DNA of 64,000 nucleotides. It comes from Uliginosibacterium aquaticum (GTDB lineage Bacteria; Pseudomonadota; Gammaproteobacteria; Burkholderiales; Rhodocyclaceae). The notes under the pieces were generated by a model, which did not search any database, was not told the DNA's origin, and was given only the letters and a program-made list of their open reading frames with translations. The stretch spans positions 1 to 64,000 of the forward strand of contig NZ_JABCSC020000002.1 in assembly GCF_012972705.2 (NCBI RefSeq), written 5' to 3'. This document shows positions 56,947 through 64,000 of this stretch, in pieces (within the stretch, counting starts at the first letter, position 1; each line of letters opens with the position of its first letter). The position numbers and the translations under genes were made by a program.

Positions 56947-57153
56947 ATGTTCAAAAATCGCATCAATGCTATCCGTTCCGTGGTTGCCGTCGGCGCTCTG
57001 ACCATCGCTGGCGCTGCCTCCGCTGCTGTGCCTGCTGAGGTCAAGACCGCTGTGAGCGATATGAAGACCGACACCCTCGAGATTGCTGCGGCCTTCCTGA
57101 TCGTCGGCATCTTGGTTGCCTCTTACATGTACATGAAGAAGGGCGCCAAGTAA
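56947..57153 (+). CDS. Major coat protein (pVIII-like)
   Basis: A 68-residue precursor. A signal peptide of 26 residues (ending ASA before AVPAEV) leaves a mature coat of 42 residues: an acidic N-terminal part, a membrane helix (LEIAAAFLIVGILVASYMYM) and a basic KKGAK end that contacts DNA. This is the standard filamentous-phage coat layout. The start at 56947 (MFKNRIN) fits a signal peptide with basic N-terminus. Confidence 0.88.
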   Translation: MFKNRINAIRSVVAVGALTIAGAASAAVPAEVKTAVSDMKTDTLEIAAAFLIVGILVASYMYMKKGAK

Positions 57154-57503
57154 TGGACGGGCTGCGCGTGGATGGGCGCTGTATGTCTCCTGAGGATGCT
57201 CTAAGCAAGCACTTCAGCGCCCAGCCTCGTGCAGCCGCCTTGCTGCCTTCTGGTGACACTTTGGAGACCTCGTATGTTCCCTGTACCGCTCTCGACTCTC
57301 AGTCTATGTGGTGTCGTCGTGTCGAGCATTTTGATACTGCTGGTGGCCTTATTGCCGCCACCACTCAAGCTGCGCAAGCGCCTGCGTTCTCTTCGTGCGA
57401 CCCGCTTGAAGGCTTCTGGGATGGTCAAGCCATCGGTTGGGGCTTCGCGTCGGCCTTGATCTGTGTGGCCTGCTACCGAATGATGGGGGAGGCCGCTAAA
57501 TGA
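57153..57503 (+). CDS. Phage protein of unknown function with C-terminal membrane helix
   Basis: A 116-residue protein that begins at the last base of the coat stop (TAATG), so it is coupled to coat translation. It has five cysteines (about 10, 44, 54, 82, 107) and a C-terminal hydrophobic helix (WGFASALICVACYRMM). It may be a minor coat or assembly factor; I do not recognise it. Confidence 0.5.
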   Translation: MDGLRVDGRCMSPEDALSKHFSAQPRAAALLPSGDTLETSYVPCTALDSQSMWCRRVEHFDTAGGLIAATTQAAQAPAFSSCDPLEGFWDGQAIGWGFASALICVACYRMMGEAAK

Positions 57504-57583
57504 GTTTTTACGATCCCGGATTTTGGGTGTCATTTGTGCCCCTGGTCGTCTTCGCCCTGATTGTTTCGTGGCCAAGATCATGA
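57500..57583 (+). CDS. Tiny minor coat protein (pVII/pIX-like)
   Basis: A 27-residue reading frame, MSFYDPGFWVSFVPLVVFAL followed by IVSWPRS, overlapping the preceding stop and the next start by four bases each. Such a short single-helix protein between the coat and attachment genes is what pVII or pIX of filamentous phages look like. The double overlap is strong evidence of real translation. Confidence 0.65.
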   Translation: MSFYDPGFWVSFVPLVVFALIVSWPRS

Positions 57584-58791
57584 AGTATTTACTTATTTTT
57601 ATTGTCCTGTTTTTTTCCAGTGCATCTTTTGCTTTGCCTCTTGGCTATTCTACAAACGGTAGTAGCTATATCTACTCATCTGGTGCCGAGGTTTGTAAGG
57701 CTATGGTTACATCAAGTACGCCTTACGCTGGGGCTTCTGTTTCTGACTTTAACCGATCAGAAAATCTGGCTGCTTCTTCTATTGGATCTGGTCAAGTTAA
57801 ATGTTATTACGGTAAGTCTTTGGTTTGCTCTGATTGTTTTAATCTTTTCGCTTATTACGCGAAAGTTTGTAATGGTGTCGCTGCTAGCGCTCAACAAGTC
57901 GCGGCTGATTCGTGTTCTTCGTCTTCGTCCTCTGCTGCATCATCCGCGCCCGGTTGTGCTCCATTAAAAGGGACTGTTGCAAATAGCGGTCTATATTCCT
58001 GCGGCGGTTCTGCTGAAGCCTGTTATCAATCGTTTCCCCTTTTTGCATGTAATAACAATTGCGCCGCTACGTTCGGAGGTACCGCGTCCGGTTCGACCGG
58101 CTCTGTGCCGGCCAAGTACGGCATGCAAAATGGCCAACGCGTTTTTTATGCCTATGGCGCGTATTGGTATAACGGCGAGACATGCACGGGTGGTGCTGGT
58201 GTCGGTAATCCGATGGCTGCTGTACCGCCTGATACATGCGCCGCTGGACAAACTCTGACCAGCATCAATGGTTCGCCTAGGTGCGTTGGCTCGGCTTCCT
58301 CGTCTGCTTCCGGCTCTGCGTCTTCTGCTGATTCCTCTGCCGCGTCCTCCGGGTCTGCCACTTCAAGTGCCGCCACGTCCGGGGCTGCAACGTCTGGTGC
58401 TGCTACGTCTTCAGGAACTGTTCCTGGGACTGTTATTGGCGGTTCTGGTAGTAGCGCTACTTCTACTTCGGCTTCCGGCGCGGCGACATCTAAAACCGGG
58501 CAAGCCGAGTTGTGCTCTACAAACCCAAAAGCCGATGACTGCCAAAGCGCGGCCAAGTACACAAACATTAGCGATGTTGATTTGAAGACAGAAAAAGCCG
58601 GCGTTGCGAATCTCACGCCTATCTTTGTTTCCAGCGCCTCCGGTTGTCCTTCTGGTGGCTCACTTAATGTGTTGGGCGAGTCCGTCAATATCTTCTTGCC
58701 TGCCTGTGATTTTGTCGTTGCCTTGCGCCCGCTCATTCTCGCGCTAGCGTGGCTTTCTGCTGCGTACATCGTCTTTGGAGCTAAAACCTAA
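57580..58791 (+). CDS. Attachment/minor coat protein (pIII-like)
   Basis: A 403-residue precursor with a signal peptide (cleavage near residue 18, SASFA before LPLG). Two Cys-rich N-terminal regions (C-KAMVT to CSDCFN, then CAPLKG to CNNNC) are followed by a Ser/Ala/Thr-rich low-complexity linker (about 255-320) and a C-terminal membrane anchor (LILALAWLSAAYIVFGAKT). This is the layout of phage tip proteins that bind host pili and secondary receptors. It starts with the ATGA overlap on the 27-residue gene. Confidence 0.82.
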   Translation: MKYLLIFIVLFFSSASFALPLGYSTNGSSYIYSSGAEVCKAMVTSSTPYAGASVSDFNRSENLAASSIGSGQVKCYYGKSLVCSDCFNLFAYYAKVCNGVAASAQQVAADSCSSSSSSAASSAPGCAPLKGTVANSGLYSCGGSAEACYQSFPLFACNNNCAATFGGTASGSTGSVPAKYGMQNGQRVFYAYGAYWYNGETCTGGAGVGNPMAAVPPDTCAAGQTLTSINGSPRCVGSASSSASGSASSADSSAASSGSATSSAATSGAATSGAATSSGTVPGTVIGGSGSSATSTSASGAATSKTGQAELCSTNPKADDCQSAAKYTNISDVDLKTEKAGVANLTPIFVSSASGCPSGGSLNVLGESVNIFLPACDFVVALRPLILALAWLSAAYIVFGAKT

Positions 58792-59099
58792 TGGCCCTTC
58801 CAGCCCTTGGCGCCATCGCTGTTGGCGCGCTCGTCACATGGCTTGCGGATAACTTCGCTGGCCTCGTAAAACGCGCTCTGATCGCCGTCGGCATTGGTGC
58901 GGTGTCCTATGCCGCGTTGTCGTCACTCTCCGATGCTGTGACCGGCTATGTGGTCGGCTATTACGGGCAATTGCCCGCGAATATTGCTCAGTTGCTCGGC
59001 CTTGGTGGAATTCCTCAAGCAATCGGTATAGTCCTCTCTGCCTTCGTTGCCCGCGCAGCCATGATGGCCGCCTCTAAGTTGGAGTACATCGCAAAATGA
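58791..59099 (+). CDS. pVI-like minor coat protein (DUF2523)
   Basis: A 102-residue hydrophobic protein with three probable membrane segments (about 3-20, 27-48, 72-92) and an LPANIAQLLGLGGIPQAIGIVLS region typical of DUF2523. It would join the tip complex with pIII. Its ATG overlaps the pIII stop by one base, and its stop overlaps zot. Confidence 0.82.
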   Translation: MALPALGAIAVGALVTWLADNFAGLVKRALIAVGIGAVSYAALSSLSDAVTGYVVGYYGQLPANIAQLLGLGGIPQAIGIVLSAFVARAAMMAASKLEYIAK

Positions 59100-60142
59100 T
59101 CACGTTAATCACCGGTGTGCCCGGTACTGGCAAGACCTTGCATGTCGTCAAATGGCTGTCAGAACTTGAACAGGGCAAGCGCCCTGTTTTCGTACATGGC
59201 ATTCGCGACTTGGTTGTGCCGCATGAAGTTGCGCCAGATGTCATGGGCTGGCCGGATTGGGCCCCAGATGGCGCGCTCATTGTTATTGACGAGTGCCAGC
59301 AGTTTTTCCGACCGCGTGCGTCGTCTGCTGCTGTCCCGCCTGCTGTGGCTCAGCTCGAAGTGCACCGCCATCGCGGTCTCGATTTCTGGCTGATCACCCA
59401 ACATCCCAATTTGCTGGATGGCAACATTCGACGTTTGATTACTCGGCATGTGCACTTCCGTCGTACGTGGCGAGGTCGTGAGCAGCTAGAGTGGTCCGAG
59501 GTCGGGAATCCGGACCAGCCTCGTAGTCGTGAGCTTTCTGCTCGAAAGAAGGTTGCTCTTCCGAAAAAAGCTTTCGATCTCTACAAGTCTGCCGAGGTGC
59601 ATACAAAGACCCCGCTTGCTGTTCCAAAGTACGTCTATGTTTTTGCGATCTTCTTGGTGCTCGCTGTGGGCGCGTTTTTTGTCGTTAAGCGGAATATCGA
59701 TCCGGCATCGCATGGTGCATCTGCTGAATCAAAGACTGCCGCGCCTGTTGGTCAGTCTGCTGCCGGCTCAAACGGTGGTAGCAGGCCTTCGTCTGGTCCT
59801 GCTCCTATGACTGTTGAGGAGTACGCCGCTACGACTGTGCCGCGTATGGCTAACATGCCTCAGACTGCCCCCAGGTACGACCAGCTCACGCAAGCTAAGA
59901 CTGCTCCCCGGCCTGCCGCGTGTGTCTATACCAAAACGAAGCCTTGCCGCTGCTATACGCAACAAGCCACGCCGTTTGCGATTGATCCGGACCTATGCAA
60001 AGAGATTGCCGACAAGGGCTATTTCGTCGATTGGGAATCTGACCGTGGTCAAGTGGTGAAAAGTGACGCGCCTATCGTTCAAGGTGCGCCGGCTGCGGGG
60101 CAGGGTGGTCATGACTGGAACGGTCAAAAGCGTGTCCTTTGA
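59096..60142 (+). CDS. zot: Zot/pI phage assembly ATPase
   Basis: A 348-residue protein. Walker A is GVPGTGKT at residues 7-14 and Walker B is ALIVIDECQ near 67. A single membrane helix lies at about 186-206 (YVYVFAIFLVLAVGAFFVV), followed by a periplasmic Pro/Ala/Ser-rich part with a CVYTKTKPCRCY cysteine set. It powers extrusion of the phage through the inner membrane. Confidence 0.92.
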   Translation: MITLITGVPGTGKTLHVVKWLSELEQGKRPVFVHGIRDLVVPHEVAPDVMGWPDWAPDGALIVIDECQQFFRPRASSAAVPPAVAQLEVHRHRGLDFWLITQHPNLLDGNIRRLITRHVHFRRTWRGREQLEWSEVGNPDQPRSRELSARKKVALPKKAFDLYKSAEVHTKTPLAVPKYVYVFAIFLVLAVGAFFVVKRNIDPASHGASAESKTAAPVGQSAAGSNGGSRPSSGPAPMTVEEYAATTVPRMANMPQTAPRYDQLTQAKTAPRPAACVYTKTKPCRCYTQQATPFAIDPDLCKEIADKGYFVDWESDRGQVVKSDAPIVQGAPAAGQGGHDWNGQKRVL

Positions 60143-60357
60143 GTAGGGAAAAATAGGTACATGAAAAAGAACTGTTTTTGAAGATCGTTTTTTGGCGTGT
60201 ATTGCTCGGCTTTCGGGGCGCATCTCTTCAGGTGTGCCCTGAGTGCTTTTAGGACTGGCAGAACTGCTGCAACGGTCTTGCGTGCGCGGATGGCGAAGTC
60301 AAAGCAAAGCTGCTTAGCGAGAAATTCCGCCTTTTGCATGTACGCTCTGTTCGCCAT
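60124..60357 (-). CDS. Possible small minus-strand phage gene
   Basis: A 77-residue basic protein reading MANRAYMQKAEFLAKQLCFD and then RARKTVAAVLPVLKALRAHL. An AAAGG ribosome-like site precedes the ATG. It overlaps the end of zot by 19 bases on the other strand. It may be real, but the same stretch is part of the non-coding end region, so support is weak. Confidence 0.35.
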   Translation of the reverse strand: MANRAYMQKAEFLAKQLCFDFAIRARKTVAAVLPVLKALRAHLKRCAPKAEQYTPKNDLQKQFFFMYLFFPTQRTRF

Positions 60358-60420
60358 GGTTTTTGCCTTTCATCTGACCGGAGCCCCGAGTTGGAGCCCA
60401 TCGTGTTTTTCACTTCCCGA

Positions 60421-60806
60421 ATCCGGGCGGACCTCCCTTTAAGATCCGCCGTCTGCCCGTCGCCTTCGCCCGTAGCGCAACGGGCCGAAAAGTGAAGCAA
60501 TGGTCTGCTCGATCTGTCGGATTAATCCGTCAGGCGGGCGGCCATTGCGTAACGTTCGGCTAGAGTGCAGCGGAGGCGAAGCGAACGGGCAGACCGTGAT
60601 ACGGGGCCGCTTGGATTCGGGCCTGTGGAATCGCTAGATTCCACCTGTATGCCGTAGCGCTTGCGCGTAGGCGGTGACTTCATCGCTCTTATGGCTATGC
60701 CAGTAGGATATTGCGTAGCGGATAGCCCCAACGGGTGAGCTTGCGAGCCCGGGCGGGCGGCCGCGAAGCGGTCCGGGCGGCGAAGCCGCCTAGATTTATA
60801 ACTAGG
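60421..60806. other. Candidate phage origin and packaging hairpin region
   Basis: No gene. Strong hairpins: GGCGGA/TCCGCC (60426-60450), GTGGAATC/GATTCCAC with a GCTA loop (60625-60644), GGCGGC/GCCGCC (60776-60790), and CCTAG/CTAGG (60789-60806). Filamentous phage plus- and minus-strand origins and packaging signals are such hairpins downstream of the assembly gene. Confidence 0.55.
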
Positions 60807-60860
60807 ACACATCAGAACCAACGCACCGTCTAGGACGTGCCCGGATATCATCACGGGCCC

Positions 60861-61169
60861 ATGGAATCTAGAACCCCTCGGGCTGTCGTGCCTGGACACA
60901 TGCAGCATTGGGCCTTCAGGCTCGTGCATCAAGAATTCAAACCCTACTGGCGTTTGCGCTCCGCGTACTGGCGTATCAGAGCCTCTAGGTGGCCTCGGCA
61001 AGCTCGCCGGTGGTATCGGGTAGCGAGGGCCGAAAAAAAGCGCCTTGCGGCGCTTGGAGTGGATCGGGAAGCCTTGCGGCTGTATTGCCTATATCTGGCA
61101 CAACCTCGGAAGAGTGAGCGACTCTTGAAGTGTGCGCAGTACCTTGCGCAAGGTCGCCTTGATCTGTAG
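60861..61169 (+). CDS. Possible basic phage protein before dif
   Basis: A 102-residue, strongly basic, Trp- and Arg-rich frame (HMQHWAFRLVHQEFKPYW, RIRASRWPRQARRWYRVARAEKK, a C-terminal LLKCAQYLAQGRL). No ribosome site precedes ATG 60861; a GTG at 60837 with TAGGA just upstream is an alternative. It ends five bases before attR. Function unknown, perhaps an accessory gene; it may also be chance. Confidence 0.4.
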   Translation: MESRTPRAVVPGHMQHWAFRLVHQEFKPYWRLRSAYWRIRASRWPRQARRWYRVARAEKKRLAALGVDREALRLYCLYLAQPRKSERLLKCAQYLAQGRLDL

Positions 61170-61174
61170 TGCCA

Positions 61175-61202
61175 ACTTAACATAATAAAAATTATGCGCA
61201 CT
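61175..61202 (+). other. dif site (attR), chromosome dimer resolution
   Basis: ACTTAACATAA-TAAAAA-TTATGCGCACT: XerD arm, 6-bp centre and XerC arm, closely matching the E. coli dif (reverse orientation). The XerC arm matches nearly completely. It marks the replication terminus. Confidence 0.9.
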
Positions 61203-61273
61203 TTTGGTTGTTCTGCAAGTGTTGCGCAAATGACTGAAATACGCGCAACACTCCAGCGCCCCAAAGTCTGTCT

Positions 61274-61990
61274 TCAGGAGTTGCCTGCCACCGGAATAAC
61301 GCTGATACCGGCCAGCACATGGCGCACGAAAGCCAGGCTGTTCTGACTGGCGCGAGGCAGGATCTCCTCGAAATTCGAGACCGCGTCCTCATCGGCCATG
61401 TCCGAGATCGTACGCACCACGAGATAAGGAACCCGGTTCAGCGAGCACACCAGCGCCACGGCTGCCCCCTCCATTTCCACCGCGTCACCAGCCAGCTCGC
61501 TGTGCAGATAAGCATGACTCTTCATCTCACGATGGGTGATGAACTGATCGCCAGTGCAGATACGCCCCAAATGCACCCGGCCTTCGACCGGCTGATAGCC
61601 CTGCCCCAAGGCCAACAAGGCCGGATCGGGGGTCAGGAAGCGGATGTCCGAAAACGGGATCTGACCGCGCGGTAGCCCCAGCACCACGCTTTCCAGATCG
61701 TGCTGCACCAAATCGCGGCCAATCACGGTGTCGCCAATCCGGATATCCAGCTTCAGGCTACCTGCCAGTCCAGTGAACAACAATGCCTGTGGCGCCACCT
61801 TGTCAATGAAGTGCTGGGTACGCATGGCAGCCATGGCCTTGCCCACTCCGGTCTTGCTGACCAGCACGCGATGCCCGTCGATCAGCCCGCGATGTTCCTC
61901 AATGCCTTGCCAGACAGAAGTGTCGCGCGCCTCCATCACCGACAGGAATTCGGCGATCTCGGTATCCATGGCCCCAAGAATGACGATCAA
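61274..61990 (-). CDS. mtnN: 5'-methylthioadenosine/S-adenosylhomocysteine nucleosidase
   Basis: A 238-residue nucleosidase. The N-terminal ILGAMDTEIAEF, the GVGKAMAAM loop, the VEMEGAAVALVC motif (purine-ribose binding) and VVRTISDMAD (catalytic Asp) are all present. It recycles methylthioadenosine and S-adenosylhomocysteine, by-products of SAM enzymes. An ordinary chromosomal gene flanking dif. Confidence 0.92.
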   Translation of the reverse strand: MIVILGAMDTEIAEFLSVMEARDTSVWQGIEEHRGLIDGHRVLVSKTGVGKAMAAMRTQHFIDKVAPQALLFTGLAGSLKLDIRIGDTVIGRDLVQHDLESVVLGLPRGQIPFSDIRFLTPDPALLALGQGYQPVEGRVHLGRICTGDQFITHREMKSHAYLHSELAGDAVEMEGAAVALVCSLNRVPYLVVRTISDMADEDAVSNFEEILPRASQNSLAFVRHVLAGISVIPVAGNS

Positions 61991-62229
61991 GATGTTCTCC
62001 CCAGTAAATCTGTTGCCGGCAAAGACGCTGACGATGCCGACTCCACTGCCCGTTAATACGCCAAGGCTATATCAGATGTCAGCAGCAAGGCTTGATCTGC
62101 ATGAGGCATCAAGAATAAGTGTCATGAGTGCCTTGCTGAGGCCAAAATGATGCCTGCCATTCTGGTTTCTGTTTTGACAGCGCACTACCGCCCCCCTTCC
62201 ATTGGACATTTAACTACAGGAGTATTCCG

Positions 62230-62988
62230 ATGATCGTATTTGTCACTGGCGCCACCGCCGGTTTTGGTGCCGCGATTACCCGCCGTTATCTGCGCGAAGG
62301 CCACAAGGTGATTGCCGTCGGCCGCCGCGCCGAGCGCCTGCAAGCCCTGCAGGACGAGTTTCCTGGCCTGCCGCTGCATACCGCCGTGCTGGATGTCTGC
62401 GACAAGCAGGCGGTTCAGGAGGTCATCGCGAATCTGCCGGCCGATTTTGCGCAAGTCGACATCCTGGTCAATAACGCCGGCCTGGCGCTCGGCGTCAGCC
62501 CCGCCCACCAGGCTTCGCTGGATGACTGGGAGCGCATGATCGATACCAATGTGAAGGGGCTGATCTATGTCACCCATGCCCTATTGCCGGGCATGGTGGC
62601 ACGGGGCCGCGGCCACATCGTCAATCTTGGTTCGGTGGCCGGCCACTACCCTTATCCGGGCGGCAACGTGTATGGCGGCACCAAAGCCTTCGTGCGGCAG
62701 TTCAGCCTGAACCTGCGTGCGGATCTGGCTGGCACAGGCGTGCGCGCCACCGACATCGCCCCCGGTCTGTGCGGTGGCACCGAATTCTCGACCGTGCGCT
62801 TTCATGGCGATCAGGCCAAAGCCGACGGCGTGTATGCCAATACGGACTTCCTCACCGCCGACGACATCGCCGAAACGGTTTACTGGAGCACCAGCCTGCC
62901 ACGCCATGTGAATATTAACTTCATCGAGCTGATGCCCGGCAGCCAGGCCAGTGGGCCTTTCAACATCGTGCGTAATAAACAGGCCTGA
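62230..62988 (+). CDS. ydfG: Short-chain dehydrogenase, YdfG-like
   Basis: A 252-residue SDR. Residues 6-12 read TGATAGFG; NNAGLAL, the SVAGHYPYPGGNVYGGTKAF active-site segment (Ser, Tyr-x3-Lys) and a FIELMPGSQASGPFNIVR C-terminus match YdfG, an NADP-dependent 3-hydroxy acid dehydrogenase. AGGAG precedes the ATG by 7-11 bases. Confidence 0.9.
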   Translation: MIVFVTGATAGFGAAITRRYLREGHKVIAVGRRAERLQALQDEFPGLPLHTAVLDVCDKQAVQEVIANLPADFAQVDILVNNAGLALGVSPAHQASLDDWERMIDTNVKGLIYVTHALLPGMVARGRGHIVNLGSVAGHYPYPGGNVYGGTKAFVRQFSLNLRADLAGTGVRATDIAPGLCGGTEFSTVRFHGDQAKADGVYANTDFLTADDIAETVYWSTSLPRHVNINFIELMPGSQASGPFNIVRNKQA

Positions 62989-63005
62989 ACGCCTGCCAGG
63001 GATAG

Positions 63006-63029
63006 GGCTTAGCCGGCGCAAAGCCCTGC
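63006..63029 (+). terminator. Hairpin after the YdfG-like gene
   Basis: AGGGCTT pairs with AAGCCCT around AGCCGGCGC, 18 bases past the stop at 62988, with no T-run. The following 63030-63374 holds no gene I can support. Confidence 0.5.
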
Positions 63030-63374
63030 CTGAGCTCCTCTGCCGTAGCGCTGGCACCAGGGCATACGCAGGCGCTGCAGCAAGACGATCTACAGCGCAC
63101 TCAATCTTGTTGCCGGCAGCGCTCAGTAGTGCCTGTCTTTATGCCCGCCACGCTGCTGCGGGTGGTCAAGGAGCCCTCAAACAATTTGGACACATTGGGC
63201 ACATGGCGGAAATCTGCCGTGGCAGCAGCAGTCCGGCACCAGTAAACAATTTCTTATGTCTTCCAGCAGACCAGGAACTCAGCCGATAGCAATGCCGGGG
63301 CATTTGCTTCCTGCGTCAATCGCCGAGCGATGCTCACTCGGTCAGCGCAAAGGGCTCTGCCCCCTGACAAAATT

Positions 63375-64000
63375 CTAGGCACTTTTTCCTGATGTAGCCT
63401 TCGCCAGAAACTCCATGAATTCTTCAATAGGCAAGGGGCGAGCAAAGAAATACCCCTGTCCATACTGGACGCCCATATCCCTCAACCGATTCGCCTGCTG
63501 CTCGTTCTCCACCCCTTCGGCAATAAGCTCAGCATTGACCGCTCGGGCTATTGCAACGATTTCCGGTATCAGGCTGGAGCGCAGGGAATCATCCTCCATA
63601 TCAAACACGAAAGATTTGTCGATTTTCAAGAAGTCCGGCGAGAGGCACTTGACCGTACCGAGGTTGGAGTAGCCAGTACCGAAATCATCTACAGAGATTA
63701 GGTAATCAGCCTCCCGCAAGCACCTGACCTCTTCAAACAAATCATCGCTCATGCCGTATTCGGTCACCTCAACATTCAAGCTCACGCCTTCCGGCCTTAT
63801 CGGCGTGAGCAGTGCAGTCAGTTTTTCGAAACGAATGTTTTCAGGGAAAAAATTGATCGCCACTTTAAAGAGACGCGCATCCGTAGAAACCGGATTTTTC
63901 GGCAGCGCATCGGCCAGCTCTCTCAGTGCGCGCAGAGAGACCGCCTGATCCAGTTGCCAACCCAGGCTACGCTCAAGAATCAGTGGGATCACCTTGTCGG
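63375..64000 (-). CDS. EAL-domain protein, partial (runs off the window)
   Basis: The C-terminal part of an EAL phosphodiesterase domain, at least 208 residues; the gene starts beyond 64000. Visible are a SVDDFGTGYSNLG loop, DFLKIDKSFV, IAEGVENEQQANRL and a GQGYFFARPLP ending. The family degrades cyclic-di-GMP. The N-terminal portion, including the EAL motif itself, is outside the window. The last reading-frame codon inside the window is in mid-domain. Confidence 0.85.
   Translation of the reverse strand, partial: DKVIPLILERSLGWQLDQAVSLRALRELADALPKNPVSTDARLFKVAINFFPENIRFEKLTALLTPIRPEGVSLNVEVTEYGMSDDLFEEVRCLREADYLISVDDFGTGYSNLGTVKCLSPDFLKIDKSFVFDMEDDSLRSSLIPEIVAIARAVNAELIAEGVENEQQANRLRDMGVQYGQGYFFARPLPIEEFMEFLAKATSGKSA

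Larger units (their letters stand above)
54763..61202. mobile_element. Filamentous (inovirus) prophage integrated at dif
   Basis: About 6.4 kb bounded by two dif-like sites (54763-54790 and 61175-61202) that share the central region TAAAAA. Inside, the order is: divergent XRE regulator, ssDNA-binding protein, HUH replication initiator, small membrane protein, major coat, two small proteins, attachment protein, pVI-like protein, Zot assembly ATPase, and a non-coding hairpin region. No integrase is present, as expected for phages that use host XerCD. All core functions look intact, so it may be able to excise or be active. Confidence 0.9.

Noticed and set aside
1-64000. CRISPR arrays, tRNA or rRNA genes
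   Set aside because: I saw no regularly spaced direct repeats with spacers and no tRNA-like or rRNA sequence by eye; a dedicated scan was not possible.
1-64000. Integron integrase or phage integrase
   Set aside because: No tyrosine recombinase was recognised in any coding region of the window.
1-64000. nifHDK structural genes
   Set aside because: No nitrogenase iron protein or MoFe subunits are encoded here; the NifEN genes resemble NifDK but carry the scaffold-type motifs.

Overview
The window is a nitrogen-fixation accessory region from a GC-rich proteobacterium. The gene set suggests a betaproteobacterial diazotroph of the Rhodocyclales/Azoarcus type (inference): an oxygen-sensitive type of NifA without NifL, rnfABCDGEH, an LRV Fe-S protein, nifZ pairs and several nif-linked ferredoxins. 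The structural genes nifHDK are not in the window.

Layout. 1-1.5 kb: a small array of integron-type gene cassettes (attC sites, no integrase). 1.5-11.7 kb, all on the minus strand: three small unknown genes behind their own sigma-54-like promoter, and the nifB operon (nifB, fdxN, an IscA-type carrier, a TPR-like gene, LRV protein, two nifZ genes, DUF3024, a nifS-like desulfurase, nifT, a small unknown, a DegT-like protein without a visible PLP lysine, a SIR2-like protein, a ferredoxin with an altered cysteine set, a Cys-rich small protein). 11.8-17.8 kb: a flavin amine oxidase, then an Ohr-like gene, a nitroreductase-nitroreductase-rhodanese-ankyrin fusion, an unknown gene and a flavodoxin. 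18.1-20.7 kb: a second cassette array with four clear attC sites and four cassette genes. 20.8-24.3 kb: an unknown gene, a GNAT/DUF938 fusion and nifA. 24.7-36.2 kb: an RseC-like gene, an isc-type Fe-S operon (iscS-iscU-erpA-iscA-hscA-fdx, no hscB or iscR) divergent from rnfABCDGEH and a Rieske ferredoxin. 36.3-43.6 kb: a 1410-residue hybrid sensor, nifF, an AAA+ ATPase and a pseudo-receiver. 43.8-49 kb: nifE, a small ORF, nifN, nifX, DUF269, DUF683, fdxB. 49-54.7 kb: GST, a REPIN pair, then the nifV-cysE-nifW-ferritin-like-[2Fe-2S]-TPR-FmdB operon divergent from nifQ. 54.76-61.2 kb: a filamentous (inovirus) prophage inserted at the chromosomal dif site. 61.3-64 kb: ordinary chromosome (MTA/SAH nucleosidase, YdfG-like SDR, a truncated EAL protein).

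How it works together. The genes supply FeMo-cofactor assembly (nifB, E, N, X, Q, V), Fe-S supply (iscSU, A-type carriers, nifS), low-potential electron delivery (Rnf, flavodoxins, at least six ferredoxins) and maturation or protection (nifW, nifZ, nifT, ferritin-like, Ohr-like). GG-N10-GC sigma-54 promoters precede most nif operons. In most of the intergenic ones a short motif (GCTTTGTCG or TTGTGGACA) lies about 75-100 bp upstream of the -24 element, a likely shared activator site. The cluster therefore sits at the replication terminus, bordered or interrupted by cassette arrays and a dif-integrated phage, which suggests a recombination-rich neighbourhood.
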